Shown: in pieces, positions 7,876-15,805 of the stretch
Position numbering within the stretch: the stretch's first letter is position 1
Layout of the letters: every line of letters begins with the position of its first letter
Source: RUG11247 sp050945995
Lineage (GTDB): Bacteria > Bacillota > Clostridia > Christensenellales > Aristaeellaceae
DNA length: 34,621 bases
Assembly (NCBI GenBank): GCA_050945995.1
Contig: JBMNUA010000002.1
Location: 1-34,621 of the forward strand
Direction: 5' to 3'
Translations under genes and position numbers: made by a program
Notes under the pieces: model-generated
What the model saw: only the letters and a program-made list of their open reading frames with translations
Database searches by the model: none
What the model was told of the DNA's origin: nothing

Positions 7876-9189
7876 CTAACCGTTGACGATGGTGTCCTTG
7901 AGCTCGTCAATGCTCTTGCGAAACGTGGGGTCTTTCTGCATCGCCTGGGTGATGCGGTCGCAGCCGTGCATCACGGTCGTATGGTCGCGGTTGCCAAGCT
8001 CGCGCCCGATGGCGGTGGTCGAAAGCGGCGTCATATCGCGCAATAGATACATGGTGATCTGGCGCGGCAGCGCGTACTCGCGGTTGCGCTTTTTGGAGAG
8101 GATGTCCTCGCGCGTCACGGCGTATCGCTCCGCGACGGTCGAGAGGATCACCTGGGCGTTGACCTCGCGCGCGGCGGTCGGCGGCAGGATCGCCTCGAGC
8201 GTCTCCTCCGCAAACTGCGTGTTGATGCGCCCGCCGATCAGCTCGTTCTTCGCGCGCAGCCGGTTCAGCGCGCCCTCGAGCTCGCGGATGTTTGATTCCA
8301 CGCGCCCGGCGATGAAATGGAGCACCTCGTCGTCGCATTCGATGCCCTCGTCGATGCACTTGCGCCGAAGGATCGCCACCCGCGTTTCAAAATCGGGCTT
8401 TCGGATGTCCACCGTCAGCCCCCATTCAAAGCGCGAGCGCAGCCGCTCCTCGATGGTGGGGATCTCCTTGGGCGGGCGGTCGGAGGAGAGTATGATCTGC
8501 TTTCCCTTGGTGTGCAGATGGTTGAAGGTATGGAAAAACTCCTCCTGCGTGGCGACGGTTTTGGAGAGAAACTGTATGTCGTCCACCATCAGCACATCGA
8601 CGTTGCGCAGCCGCTCGCGCATGTCGCTTGTCCCCTTTTTCTTGACAAGCGTGTCGATGAAATCGTTGGTGAACGTCTCCGATGAAATAAACAAAACGTT
8701 GCGCCGCGGGTCTTTCACGGTGATGTAATTGCCGATCGCGTTCATCAAATGCGTCTTTCCAAGCCCCACCCCGCCGTAGATAAACAGCGGGTTGTACGCG
8801 TCCGACGGGTCCTCCGCAACGGCGACGGACGCCGCGTAGGCAAACGAGTTGGACGTGCCCACGACGAAATTGTCGAAGGTGTACTTTTTGTTGAGCATGG
8901 TGCGCGACAACTGCTCCATCTGGCGCGCGATGTCCGCCTTTAATGCGATCACAATCTCGTAATGCCGCCCGAACGCGATGCCGATGCAGTTGTAGAACAT
9001 CGTCATGTACCTGCGCCCGATGTTGTCGATGACGAATTGATCGGGCGCTTCGCATAAAAGCGTGTCAGATGTGATCGCGTGCAGTTTTAACTTATTGAAC
9101 CAGGCGTTGAACTGCGCCGGGTTCAGCTCGCGCCGCATGATGCCGATCGCTGCGTTCCAGTTTTCAAGCTGCGCGGTTGTATAATCCAT
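7876..9189 (-). CDS. dnaA: Chromosomal replication initiator protein DnaA
   Basis: DnaA is the AAA+ ATPase that binds oriC boxes and melts the origin. The 437-residue protein has domain I (about 1-85), a short linker, and the AAA+ domain with Walker A GGVGLGKTH at 139-147 and Walker B MVDDIQFL near 220. The C-terminal helix-turn-helix carries the signature RELGNRDHTTVMHG. Its length is normal and the linker domain II is short. The ATG at 9189 has GGAGGG upstream on this strand and lies about 30 bases downstream of a good promoter. It heads the leftward block dnaA-dnaN-mnmE-rimO-pgsA. DnaA boxes overlap its promoter region, so autoregulation is likely. Confidence 0.98.
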   Translation of the reverse strand: MDYTTAQLENWNAAIGIMRRELNPAQFNAWFNKLKLHAITSDTLLCEAPDQFVIDNIGRRYMTMFYNCIGIAFGRHYEIVIALKADIARQMEQLSRTMLNKKYTFDNFVVGTSNSFAYAASVAVAEDPSDAYNPLFIYGGVGLGKTHLMNAIGNYITVKDPRRNVLFISSETFTNDFIDTLVKKKGTSDMRERLRNVDVLMVDDIQFLSKTVATQEEFFHTFNHLHTKGKQIILSSDRPPKEIPTIEERLRSRFEWGLTVDIRKPDFETRVAILRRKCIDEGIECDDEVLHFIAGRVESNIRELEGALNRLRAKNELIGGRINTQFAEETLEAILPPTAAREVNAQVILSTVAERYAVTREDILSKKRNREYALPRQITMYLLRDMTPLSTTAIGRELGNRDHTTVMHGCDRITQAMQKDPTFRKSIDELKDTIVNG

Positions 9190-9212
9190 CCAATTCCCTC
9201 CGGTATCGATGC

Positions 9213-9310
9213 ATATCCACGATCATTATACCAGAAGCGCGGGCGCGCCGCAATACGCGGAATCGGTCGGAAATCGGTTATCCGCGTTATCCACAGCCGC
9301 TTGTGGATAA
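9213..9310. other. DnaA box cluster upstream of dnaA (second part of oriC)
   Basis: Two perfect DnaA boxes face each other: TTATCCACA at 9287-9295 and its reverse complement TGTGGATAA at 9302-9310, separated by six bases. TTATCCGCG at 9278-9286 abuts the first box in tandem, and a weaker ATATCCACG lies at 9213-9221. With the boxes between dnaA and dnaN, this gives the bipartite origin layout known from Bacillus. The divergent gene starting at 9402 shares this intergenic region. Confidence 0.75.
9225..9253 (-). promoter_or_regulatory. dnaA promoter
   Basis: On the minus strand TTGCGG (9253-9248), a 17-base spacer and TATAAT (9230-9225) precede dnaA. TGG before the -10 box forms an extended -10. 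The -35 matches the consensus at four of six positions. DnaA boxes lie just upstream and a box-like ATATCCACG lies downstream. Confidence 0.75.
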
Positions 9311-9401
9311 CGCCGCTTTTTTGGTTGATGAATTGTTGATATCCTGTGGGCGGTCTTTTGCATAGGATGGAGTGAATCCCGGATGAGAAGGAGAGATACC
9401 C

Positions 9402-10187
9402 GTGTCAAATTCCGTAAATACCCGCGGTAATTGCCGGTACGGCGCGCTTTCTGCGCTCGGCGGCTGCCGCGTGAACCATATAGGCAGTCAGTTCTGCACC
9501 TGCGGGGTAATGTCGGCGCACAGAAGCTGCGCGCCCTCCTGCGGCTGCATCCGCCCGAACCTCGTTATGCCGGAGGTGCGCCCCGAGAGGTGCGAGGGCA
9601 AAAAACACGACCGCTGCTGCATTTGCAGCTGCTGCCGTCCGCGCCCGGAGCCGCGCGCGCGCGCTTCCGCGGACGATCCCGATCGGCGCACCTGCGCCGG
9701 CTGGCCGCTTTACTACACCGGAAACTGCGGGCCGACCCAAGCCGAGGCTGGCTGCCACGGCGTGTGCGCCTGCCCGATGCATGTGGAAGCGTCGGCGAAG
9801 TTTACCGCCTTTGCGCCCCTCAAGGTACAGGAAAACGGGCATGTGGACTTCGATTTTGAGTATGGCGACGTCGAATGGTTCCGCGAGGAGAACGGGCGCG
9901 TGCGCGTGACCGTGCCCGGCAGGTACCTGGTGACCTACACCATACAAATTCCCCGCAACGAAGACGTGTGCACGAGACTTGCGCTGACGCTGGACGGCGC
10001 GCGCATCCTCTCGTCGCAGGTTGAGATCGAGGGCTGCGCGCCCCATTCGCGCACCTACACAGGAAATGCGCTCATCGACGTATCGCGCGGGCAGCGCATC
10101 GCGCTTCAGGCGACGAATGCGTTTGCCATCTGCGATCGCTCGGACGACGCGCCGGCGGTCACGCTGACCATCGTCCGCGTGGGATAA
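9402..10187 (+). CDS. Cys-rich protein with C-terminal C1q/BclA-like jelly-roll domain
   Basis: The 261-residue protein has two parts. Residues 1-124 contain 18 cysteines in clusters such as CCICSCC (72-78) and no hydrophobic signal peptide. Residues about 128-261 look like the trimeric C1q/TNF-like fold that ends exosporium proteins of the BclA type: a YLVTYTIQIP strand, LALTLDG, the strand around ALIDVSRGQRIALQAT, and a final TLTIVRVG. I infer a surface or spore-coat structural protein; the Cys-rich part could crosslink or bind metal. The start is GTG at 9402, with AAGGAG seven to eight bases upstream. It is divergent from dnaA and followed by a strong terminator, so it is probably monocistronic. 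The exact family is not certain. Confidence 0.7.
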   Translation: MSNSVNTRGNCRYGALSALGGCRVNHIGSQFCTCGVMSAHRSCAPSCGCIRPNLVMPEVRPERCEGKKHDRCCICSCCRPRPEPRARASADDPDRRTCAGWPLYYTGNCGPTQAEAGCHGVCACPMHVEASAKFTAFAPLKVQENGHVDFDFEYGDVEWFREENGRVRVTVPGRYLVTYTIQIPRNEDVCTRLALTLDGARILSSQVEIEGCAPHSRTYTGNALIDVSRGQRIALQATNAFAICDRSDDAPAVTLTIVRVG

Positions 10188-10205
10188 TAGCATTATATTC
10201 GACCG

Positions 10206-10232
10206 GGGAGGGGAAAATCCCCTCCCTTTTTT
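10206..10232 (+). terminator. Intrinsic terminator after the Cys-rich gene
   Basis: GGGAGGGGA (10206-10214) pairs with TCCCCTCCC (10218-10226) around a three-base loop, followed by six T. It is a textbook intrinsic terminator 18 bases after the stop codon. Confidence 0.93.
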
Positions 10233-10342
10233 ATTTGCAAATCGACATCCGCGATATTCCGTCTAATTTTTATAATTTTTTGAACATATTGCCCGCTCCC
10301 AACGACTAAACTATCATAAGTGGAGAAATTTCCCACATCGCG

Positions 10343-10371
10343 TTGACATGACAAAACTATTTCGATATAAT
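10343..10371 (+). promoter_or_regulatory. Consensus sigma-A promoter for the Big_2/caspase-like gene
   Basis: TTGACA (10343-10348), 17 bases, then TATAAT (10366-10371): an exact consensus match at both boxes with optimal spacing. Transcription should begin near 10378. This places the GTG start with its GGAGG at 10390-10394 in the leader, and excludes the upstream TTG at 10376 as the start. Confidence 0.9.
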
Positions 10372-10402
10372 TAATTTGAGTAATAATATGGAGGACGGGC
10401 TC

Positions 10403-13400
10403 GTGATACGACTTCAGCGATATTTCTGCCTGCTGCTCTCGCTCGCGCTTCTGATGACGGGGATTCCCGCGTTTTCGGAAACGGACGATTTGCAGACGAC
10501 CCTGGAGACCATTGCCCCGCAGGAGGGGCTGTCCGCGCCCGACGGCGAATTGACCGACGCGCCGACCGAGACCCCGACGGACGCGCCGACGGACGCGCCC
10601 ACCGATGCGCCCACGGACGCGCCGACCGACGCGCCGACGGACGCGCCGACCGATGCGCCCACGGATGCGCCCACAAAAACGCCCACCGAAGCGCCGAAGA
10701 AGGGCGCGGAGGAGGAGCTGCCCACCATCGCCTTCCTGCAGGACAGGCTTACATACGACATCGACGAAATTCCCGCGGACTTTGATTACGCGGACGAATT
10801 CGAGCTGGAGTTTGAGCATGTATCAAATCCCGAGCTCGTCTGGTCGTCCGCCGACGAAGCCATCGCCGCGTTCGTCGCATACGACAAGGACGGCGAGCTC
10901 GCCGACGAAGATACGCCCGAGGACGAGATCACCATTGTCTTTGAAGCGTATGCGCCCGGCGAGGTGAAAATCCGCGCCGCGCTTCTCTCCGACATCAATA
11001 TTTATGCCGAGTTCACGCTCGTACTCACGCGCGCGCCCGCGCTGCCCGTGTACGCGCTTTCGCTCGATGCCGAAACCCTCTCCCTGACCGAGGGCGACAC
11101 CCACACACTCACCGCAACCTTTACGGTTGACGGCGCGCCCGTAGCGGACGCGGTCGTCATATGGTCGGTCGCGGGCGAGGCGGTGCAGGTGGACGGCGGC
11201 GTGGTCACCGCGCTTCTTGCGGGCACGGCGACCGTTCGCGCGTCCGTGGAGCACGAAGGCTTGACATACGAAGCATCGTGCGCAATCACCGTCGCGGAAT
11301 ATATCCCCCCGCTGACGGGCATCGCGGCGGCGGCTGTTGAATTTGATTCCGACGCGTCCGGCGCGCTCGTCATCACGCCCATCCCGGCGGACGCGCCCGC
11401 GGTTGATCTGTCGCGCGCGGTGATCGAGGTGGAAGCCGAGTACGCGCGCTACATCGCCGTATCCGGCACGACCGTGACCGCCGTGACCGCAAACGGGCTG
11501 CTCGACACCGCGCAGAAGTTTGTCGATGCGCAGGTCAAAATTACATATGAGGGGTTTGTCGCCCACGCGCCCGTGCGCGTGTATCAGGCGGCGACCGCCA
11601 TTGAGATCCCCGGCGGCACGCTCGCCGTGTGGACGGGAAGCAGCGCGCCGCTGGGCGTAATCGTATCGCCCGCGAACGCAAACGACGCGATTGTGTCGTA
11701 CCGCTCCGAAAACACCGGCATCTTCACCATCGACGCGAATGGGCATGTCACCGCCGTCGCGGCGGGCACGGCCAACGCCGTCGTCACCATGCAATCGGGC
11801 AAGACGAAGAGCTTCCCGGTGGTGATCGTCCAAAAGACGGATCGGCTCGCGATCACCGTGCCGCCCGGCAACAAGCGCATGGGCGAGGATGTGCAGCTCA
11901 CCGCCGTTCGCACGCCCGCGACCGCCGTGGACATCATCGCTTGGACGAGCTCCGATGCCGCGATCGCCACCGTCAACGCGACCGGGCTTGTATCGCTCAA
12001 ATCGCCCGGCAAGGTCACGATCACCGCGACCACCCAGACCGGGGCGACGGCGTCCGTCGGGCTCATCGTCATCCGCCCGGCGACGCAGATCGCGCTCTAT
12101 GAGGACATCTACAACAACTTCCCCGGCTTTATCCTCATCAAGGGGCAGTCGGTTTCGCCCTTCATTACCGTGCTCCCGGCAAACGCCACGAGCACCGGGT
12201 TTACCATGACATCCGCCGACGAGTCGATCGCGCAGGTATCCGGCGGCAAGATCATCGGGCGCGCCATCGGCACGACCACCATCACCCTCAAATCGGGCGA
12301 TGGCGAGGTCACGCGCGAGTTCCTGCTGCGCGTCGTCAAAAACTCGAAGGCGATCCGCACGCTCCGGGTCAGCCGCTCCTCGGTTACGCTGATGGAGGGC
12401 AAGACCGCCACGGTGCGCGGCACGGTCAACTCCGGCGCGTTCTCGAAAACCGTGCTCTGGGGCAGCCGCAACACCGCCGTTGCCACCGTGAACCAGAAGG
12501 GCAAGATCACCGCCGTGGCTCCGGGCACGACCTACATCTACGCCATGACCTACTCGGGCGTGGGCAAGACCATCAAGGTCGTCGTCAAAGCGCAGATGCC
12601 CACCTCGGTCAAGCTCAATAAATCATCGCTTTCGATGTTCGCGGATCAGACCTTCCAGCTCAAAGCGCAGATTTCGCCCAACAACGTGCGCCAGGAGCAG
12701 AACCGCGCCATCCGCTGGACGACGAGCAACCCCCGCGTCGCCATCGTCAGCGACGAAGGACTCGTGTACACCATCTCCCCCGGCACGGCGTACATCTACG
12801 CGCGCACGGTCAACGGCAAAAACCGCCGCTGCCGCGTGACGGTGAAGAAGCGCCGCGTGACGGCGGTGGATGTCACAAACCCCTACGGCGATTTGACCGT
12901 GGGCGGGCGCTACACCCTGCCCGTTGAGACAAAGCCCGCAAGCGCCACCGACAGCAGCGTGAAATGGTCGCTTGCCAGCTCCTCTTACCGCAAGTTTGCG
13001 AAGATCAACGCCAACACCGGCGTGATCCAATGCTTAAAGCCCGGCACGATCAAGGTGACGGCGACGGCGAAGGACGGATCGCGCAAGAAGGACACCATCA
13101 CCCTAAAGATCGTCGCCGCGCCGCTCGAGTCGCTGGTGATCACCCGAAGCGGGGGCGAGACGATTGAAAAGGGCTCGACGGTTGAGATCGCCTACGGCGA
13201 ATCGCTCACCGCTTTGGTCGCCGTCGCGCCGAGCATGCACATCGAATGGAAGTCCACCAACACGCGCGTGGCGACCGTTAAAGATGGCGTGATCAAGGCG
13301 ACGGGCGCGGGCACGGCGACGGTCGGCGTGATCGCGGGCGGGCAGCACCAGTACACCTTTACCGTGCGCGTGCCGCAGGATCAGAACCAGCCCACCTACC

Positions 13401-14194
13401 GCGCGCTTGTGATCGGGCAGTACCAGACCAAGTCCGCCACCGCGTATCTGCCGTTTTCCAAAAACAGCGTCACCGGCGTCAAAGACGCGCTGGAGGCGAG
13501 CGACATCGGCGGCGCGCGCTACTCCGTGACCAGCAAATCCAACCTCACCACCGCCTCGCAGGTGAAAAGCGCGATCTCGTCCGCGTTCTCCTCGGCGAAG
13601 GAGGGCGATGTGTCGGTCATCTACATGCTCTCGCACGGCACGATGTCCGGCTCGACCTATCGCTGGCATCTGGCGGGTTCGAGCGCGAAATCGGGGTACA
13701 TCACGGGCTCGGAGCTCGTCAGCGCCATGAAGGGCATCAAGGGGCATGTGATACTGGTGCTCTGCTCCTGCTACGCCGGCGGCGATGAGAACGTCGCCTC
13801 GTCTGTGCCCGGCATGGTGCGCACGGCGGATCGCGCGGCGGGCGAGGGCACGAGCTACTCCGTGATCGCCTCCTCCGACGGCATGAACGCGTCGAGCTAC
13901 ACAAAGTCGATCGAGACGCGCGCGTATGACTTCTTCAGCCATGCGTTCGCGAAAAGCCTCGGCTGGAACCTGATCTCGGACACCGCGGTGTCCGTCGCGG
14001 GCGATTCCAACGGCGACGGGTATGTGACGCTCTCGGAGCTCGCGTCCTCGGCGCGCTCGCTGACATCGTCGGAGATCAACGCCTACATCAAGACCTACGG
14101 CTCGTCGAGCTTTGCGGGCATTCCCTCGAAAACCCAGTCGGTGACCTACTATGTGTCGCCGGACGCGTCGGGGCTGCGAATCTTCGGCAAATAA
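10403..14194 (+). CDS. Secreted Big_2-repeat protein with C-terminal caspase-like peptidase domain
   Basis: The product is about 1263 residues. In order it has a signal peptide (to about residue 25, cleavage near PAFS-E), a Pro/Thr-rich linker of repeated TDAP units (about 52-102), and roughly eight bacterial Ig-like Big_2 domains (about 190-985). From about 1000 comes a caspase-fold region (ALVIGQY...). Candidate catalytic residues are H1078 in YMLSHG and C1123 in LCSCYAGG; the latter aligns with the DSCHSG motif of clan CD peptidases, with Cys at the first position. A 12-residue EF-hand-like calcium loop (DSNGDGYVTLSE) spans 1201-1212. The start is GTG, set by GGAGG seven bases upstream and by the consensus promoter. 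I infer an exported, possibly calcium-dependent protease held away from the wall by Ig repeats. The substrate is unknown, and no sortase motif is seen. Confidence 0.85.
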   Translation: MIRLQRYFCLLLSLALLMTGIPAFSETDDLQTTLETIAPQEGLSAPDGELTDAPTETPTDAPTDAPTDAPTDAPTDAPTDAPTDAPTDAPTKTPTEAPKKGAEEELPTIAFLQDRLTYDIDEIPADFDYADEFELEFEHVSNPELVWSSADEAIAAFVAYDKDGELADEDTPEDEITIVFEAYAPGEVKIRAALLSDINIYAEFTLVLTRAPALPVYALSLDAETLSLTEGDTHTLTATFTVDGAPVADAVVIWSVAGEAVQVDGGVVTALLAGTATVRASVEHEGLTYEASCAITVAEYIPPLTGIAAAAVEFDSDASGALVITPIPADAPAVDLSRAVIEVEAEYARYIAVSGTTVTAVTANGLLDTAQKFVDAQVKITYEGFVAHAPVRVYQAATAIEIPGGTLAVWTGSSAPLGVIVSPANANDAIVSYRSENTGIFTIDANGHVTAVAAGTANAVVTMQSGKTKSFPVVIVQKTDRLAITVPPGNKRMGEDVQLTAVRTPATAVDIIAWTSSDAAIATVNATGLVSLKSPGKVTITATTQTGATASVGLIVIRPATQIALYEDIYNNFPGFILIKGQSVSPFITVLPANATSTGFTMTSADESIAQVSGGKIIGRAIGTTTITLKSGDGEVTREFLLRVVKNSKAIRTLRVSRSSVTLMEGKTATVRGTVNSGAFSKTVLWGSRNTAVATVNQKGKITAVAPGTTYIYAMTYSGVGKTIKVVVKAQMPTSVKLNKSSLSMFADQTFQLKAQISPNNVRQEQNRAIRWTTSNPRVAIVSDEGLVYTISPGTAYIYARTVNGKNRRCRVTVKKRRVTAVDVTNPYGDLTVGGRYTLPVETKPASATDSSVKWSLASSSYRKFAKINANTGVIQCLKPGTIKVTATAKDGSRKKDTITLKIVAAPLESLVITRSGGETIEKGSTVEIAYGESLTALVAVAPSMHIEWKSTNTRVATVKDGVIKATGAGTATVGVIAGGQHQYTFTVRVPQDQNQPTYRALVIGQYQTKSATAYLPFSKNSVTGVKDALEASDIGGARYSVTSKSNLTTASQVKSAISSAFSSAKEGDVSVIYMLSHGTMSGSTYRWHLAGSSAKSGYITGSELVSAMKGIKGHVILVLCSCYAGGDENVASSVPGMVRTADRAAGEGTSYSVIASSDGMNASSYTKSIETRAYDFFSHAFAKSLGWNLISDTAVSVAGDSNGDGYVTLSELASSARSLTSSEINAYIKTYGSSSFAGIPSKTQSVTYYVSPDASGLRIFGK
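10553..10705 (+). repeat. Tandem repeat encoding TDAP units
   Basis: Near-perfect 12-base units of the form ACGGACGCGCCG repeat about a dozen times inside the Big_2/caspase-like gene and encode Thr-Asp-Ala-Pro. They form an extended acidic, proline-rich spacer after the signal peptide. Such repeats can change copy number by slippage. Confidence 0.88.
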
Positions 14195-14208
14195 GCGTCA
14201 TACCATCC

Positions 14209-14239
14209 AACGGACGCGGCGGAAAACGCCGCGTCCGTT
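14209..14239 (+). terminator. Long perfect hairpin after the Big_2/caspase-like gene
   Basis: A perfect 13-bp stem pairs 14209-14221 with 14227-14239 around a GAAAA loop. There is no T run after it, so on its own it may be a pausing or mRNA-stabilising hairpin. A second hairpin with a T tract follows. Confidence 0.6.
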
Positions 14240-14275
14240 CCATCAAAAAAGCGATCATGCTTGGACAAATTGAAG

Positions 14276-14302
14276 CAGCGCCACCAAATCGGCGCTGTTT
14301 TT
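14276..14302 (+). terminator. Intrinsic terminator
   Basis: CAGCGCC (14276-14282) pairs with GGCGCTG (14291-14297), followed directly by five T and an AT-rich tail. It probably completes termination of the preceding gene before the next promoter. Confidence 0.75.
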
Positions 14303-14336
14303 ATTTCACAATTCTGCTAAAAATTTCAATTTGCAC

Positions 14337-14365
14337 TTGCATTTGTCATAGTTGTGTAATATAAT
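14337..14365 (+). promoter_or_regulatory. Promoter of the SH3b-domain gene
   Basis: TTGCAT (14337-14342), 17 bases, TATAAT (14360-14365). The -10 is perfect and the -35 matches four of six positions. The start codon of the SH3b gene is about 40 bases downstream. Confidence 0.8.
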
Positions 14366-14404
14366 GTACCGGTACCTAGACGGGAACGGAAGGAGAACGA
14401 AACC

Positions 14405-15745
14405 ATGAGCCATCTCAAAAGGGCTTCTGCGCTCGCGGCGACACTCATTCTGATGATGCTGTTTACGGGCGTCGCGCTCGCAGAAAGCGCTTGTATCATG
14501 TCGGACACCACGGTATATGCCGCGCCCGACACCTCGAGCAAATCATACGGAACTTGGCCTGCGGGAACGATGCTTGAACTCAAGGCCGAGAAAAGCGGCT
14601 GGGCGCAGGTGGAGCGCAACGGATACATCGGCTATGTCAAGGCAAGCGACATCTCCGAGGTCAAAACCTACAAGGGGAAAACCGTTTACATAGAAAAGGA
14701 CGCGGAAATCCTCGAACACTTCGACCGCTCGTCGGTCGCGGCGCGCGTATCCAAGGGCGATTCGGTCAAGCTGTACGCCATCGCGGGCGATTGGGCGCTG
14801 GTGAAAGCCGGCTCAAAGGGCGGGTACATCAAGCTCTCCGTCCTCACAAACGACGAGCCTGCGAAAGCGCCCGCGCAGACGATGGACGTCTACGTCGGCA
14901 AAAAAACCGCGAAGGTGTACAAGAGCCCTTCGACCTCCGCCAAGGTGATCTACGAATATGAGATCAACGATAAGGTGACGATCGATGCGGTGCAGGATGG
15001 CTGGTGCCGCGTGCTCCGAAACGGCTACACCGGCTTTATGCGAAAAGCCGACCTTTCCGAGGCCAAGACGGACGTGCCCGTCGCCGACCGCTTCACCGCC
15101 TATGCGGTCAAGGACGGCGTGAAGGTGTACGAAACCTTCTCCACCTCCGCGGACGTGATCATGACCGTCTCCCTCAACACCGCGGTCAACGTCACCGCCT
15201 ACACCGACGATTGGTGTCAGGTCGTCTCCGGCTCGCGAACCGCCTATATCCGGCGGAGCGACCTCTCCTCCTCCAAGATCGAGGAAAAGACTGAGGAGAC
15301 GGGCGACGGCGGCAGCAGCGCGACCCCCGCGCGCGGCAAGGCGAAGGACGCGGATTGGTGGACAAGCGACATCCGCTCGGTGTTCTCCGTCGGCACGGTC
15401 GCGACCATCACGGATGTTGAAACCGGCATCTCCTGGAAGGAGAAGCGCATGGGCGGCACGAACCACGCCGATACCCAGCCGCTCACTGCGGCGGATACCG
15501 CCGCCATGAAGTCCGCCTACGGCGGCACATGGTCCTGGGATCGCCGCGCGGTGTTTGTCACCATCAACGGCGTGAACTACGCCGCCTCCATCAACGGCAT
15601 GCCCCATGGCTCCGGCTCGATCGCCGGCAACGACTTCAACGGGCATCATTGCATCCACTTCACCAACAGCCGCACGCATGGCGGAAACAGCGTCTGCTCG
15701 CTGCATCAGTCCGCCGTCCAGAAAGCGCTCAACGCGTCGCTGTAA
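14405..15745 (+). CDS. Secreted protein with SH3b repeats and a conserved C-terminal His/Cys domain
   Basis: The 446-residue protein begins with a signal peptide (cleavage near GVALA-ES, residue 26). It then has about four bacterial SH3-like repeats, each with a W-x-x-V...G-Y-I/T-G-Y/F-x-x-x-x-D/S-L/I pattern (about 29-85, 90-150, 160-220 and 230-290), which usually bind cell-wall peptides. After a charged linker, residues about 325-446 form a domain seen with SH3b or peptidoglycan-binding modules in Clostridia. It has GGTNHAD, WSWDRR, NGMPHG, a HHCIHF motif at 414-419 and NSRTHGG. The His/Cys pattern suggests a cell-wall enzyme, but I know no assigned activity. AAGGAG lies nine bases before the ATG. 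Confidence 0.8.
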   Translation: MSHLKRASALAATLILMMLFTGVALAESACIMSDTTVYAAPDTSSKSYGTWPAGTMLELKAEKSGWAQVERNGYIGYVKASDISEVKTYKGKTVYIEKDAEILEHFDRSSVAARVSKGDSVKLYAIAGDWALVKAGSKGGYIKLSVLTNDEPAKAPAQTMDVYVGKKTAKVYKSPSTSAKVIYEYEINDKVTIDAVQDGWCRVLRNGYTGFMRKADLSEAKTDVPVADRFTAYAVKDGVKVYETFSTSADVIMTVSLNTAVNVTAYTDDWCQVVSGSRTAYIRRSDLSSSKIEEKTEETGDGGSSATPARGKAKDADWWTSDIRSVFSVGTVATITDVETGISWKEKRMGGTNHADTQPLTAADTAAMKSAYGGTWSWDRRAVFVTINGVNYAASINGMPHGSGSIAGNDFNGHHCIHFTNSRTHGGNSVCSLHQSAVQKALNASL

Positions 15746-15767
15746 GGGTAGAGATATAGATAGAATC

Positions 15768-15796
15768 GCCGATCCGAAACGCTCGGATCGGCTTTT
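15768..15796 (+). terminator. Intrinsic terminator after the SH3b gene
   Basis: GCCGATCCGA (15768-15777) pairs with TCGGATCGGC (15783-15792), with a five-base loop and a TTTT tail. It sits between the SH3b gene and the convergent hicB. Confidence 0.88.
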
Positions 15797-15805
15797 CTGT
15801 GCGCG

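Noticed and set aside
10376..10402. Upstream TTG as start of the Big_2/caspase-like protein
   Set aside because: It would lie at or before the predicted transcription start and lacks a ribosome binding site; the GTG at 10403 has GGAGG at ideal spacing and gives a proper signal peptide.
14276..14302. Small regulatory RNA between the two secreted-protein genes
   Set aside because: The hairpins are explained as tandem terminators, and no separate promoter precedes them.
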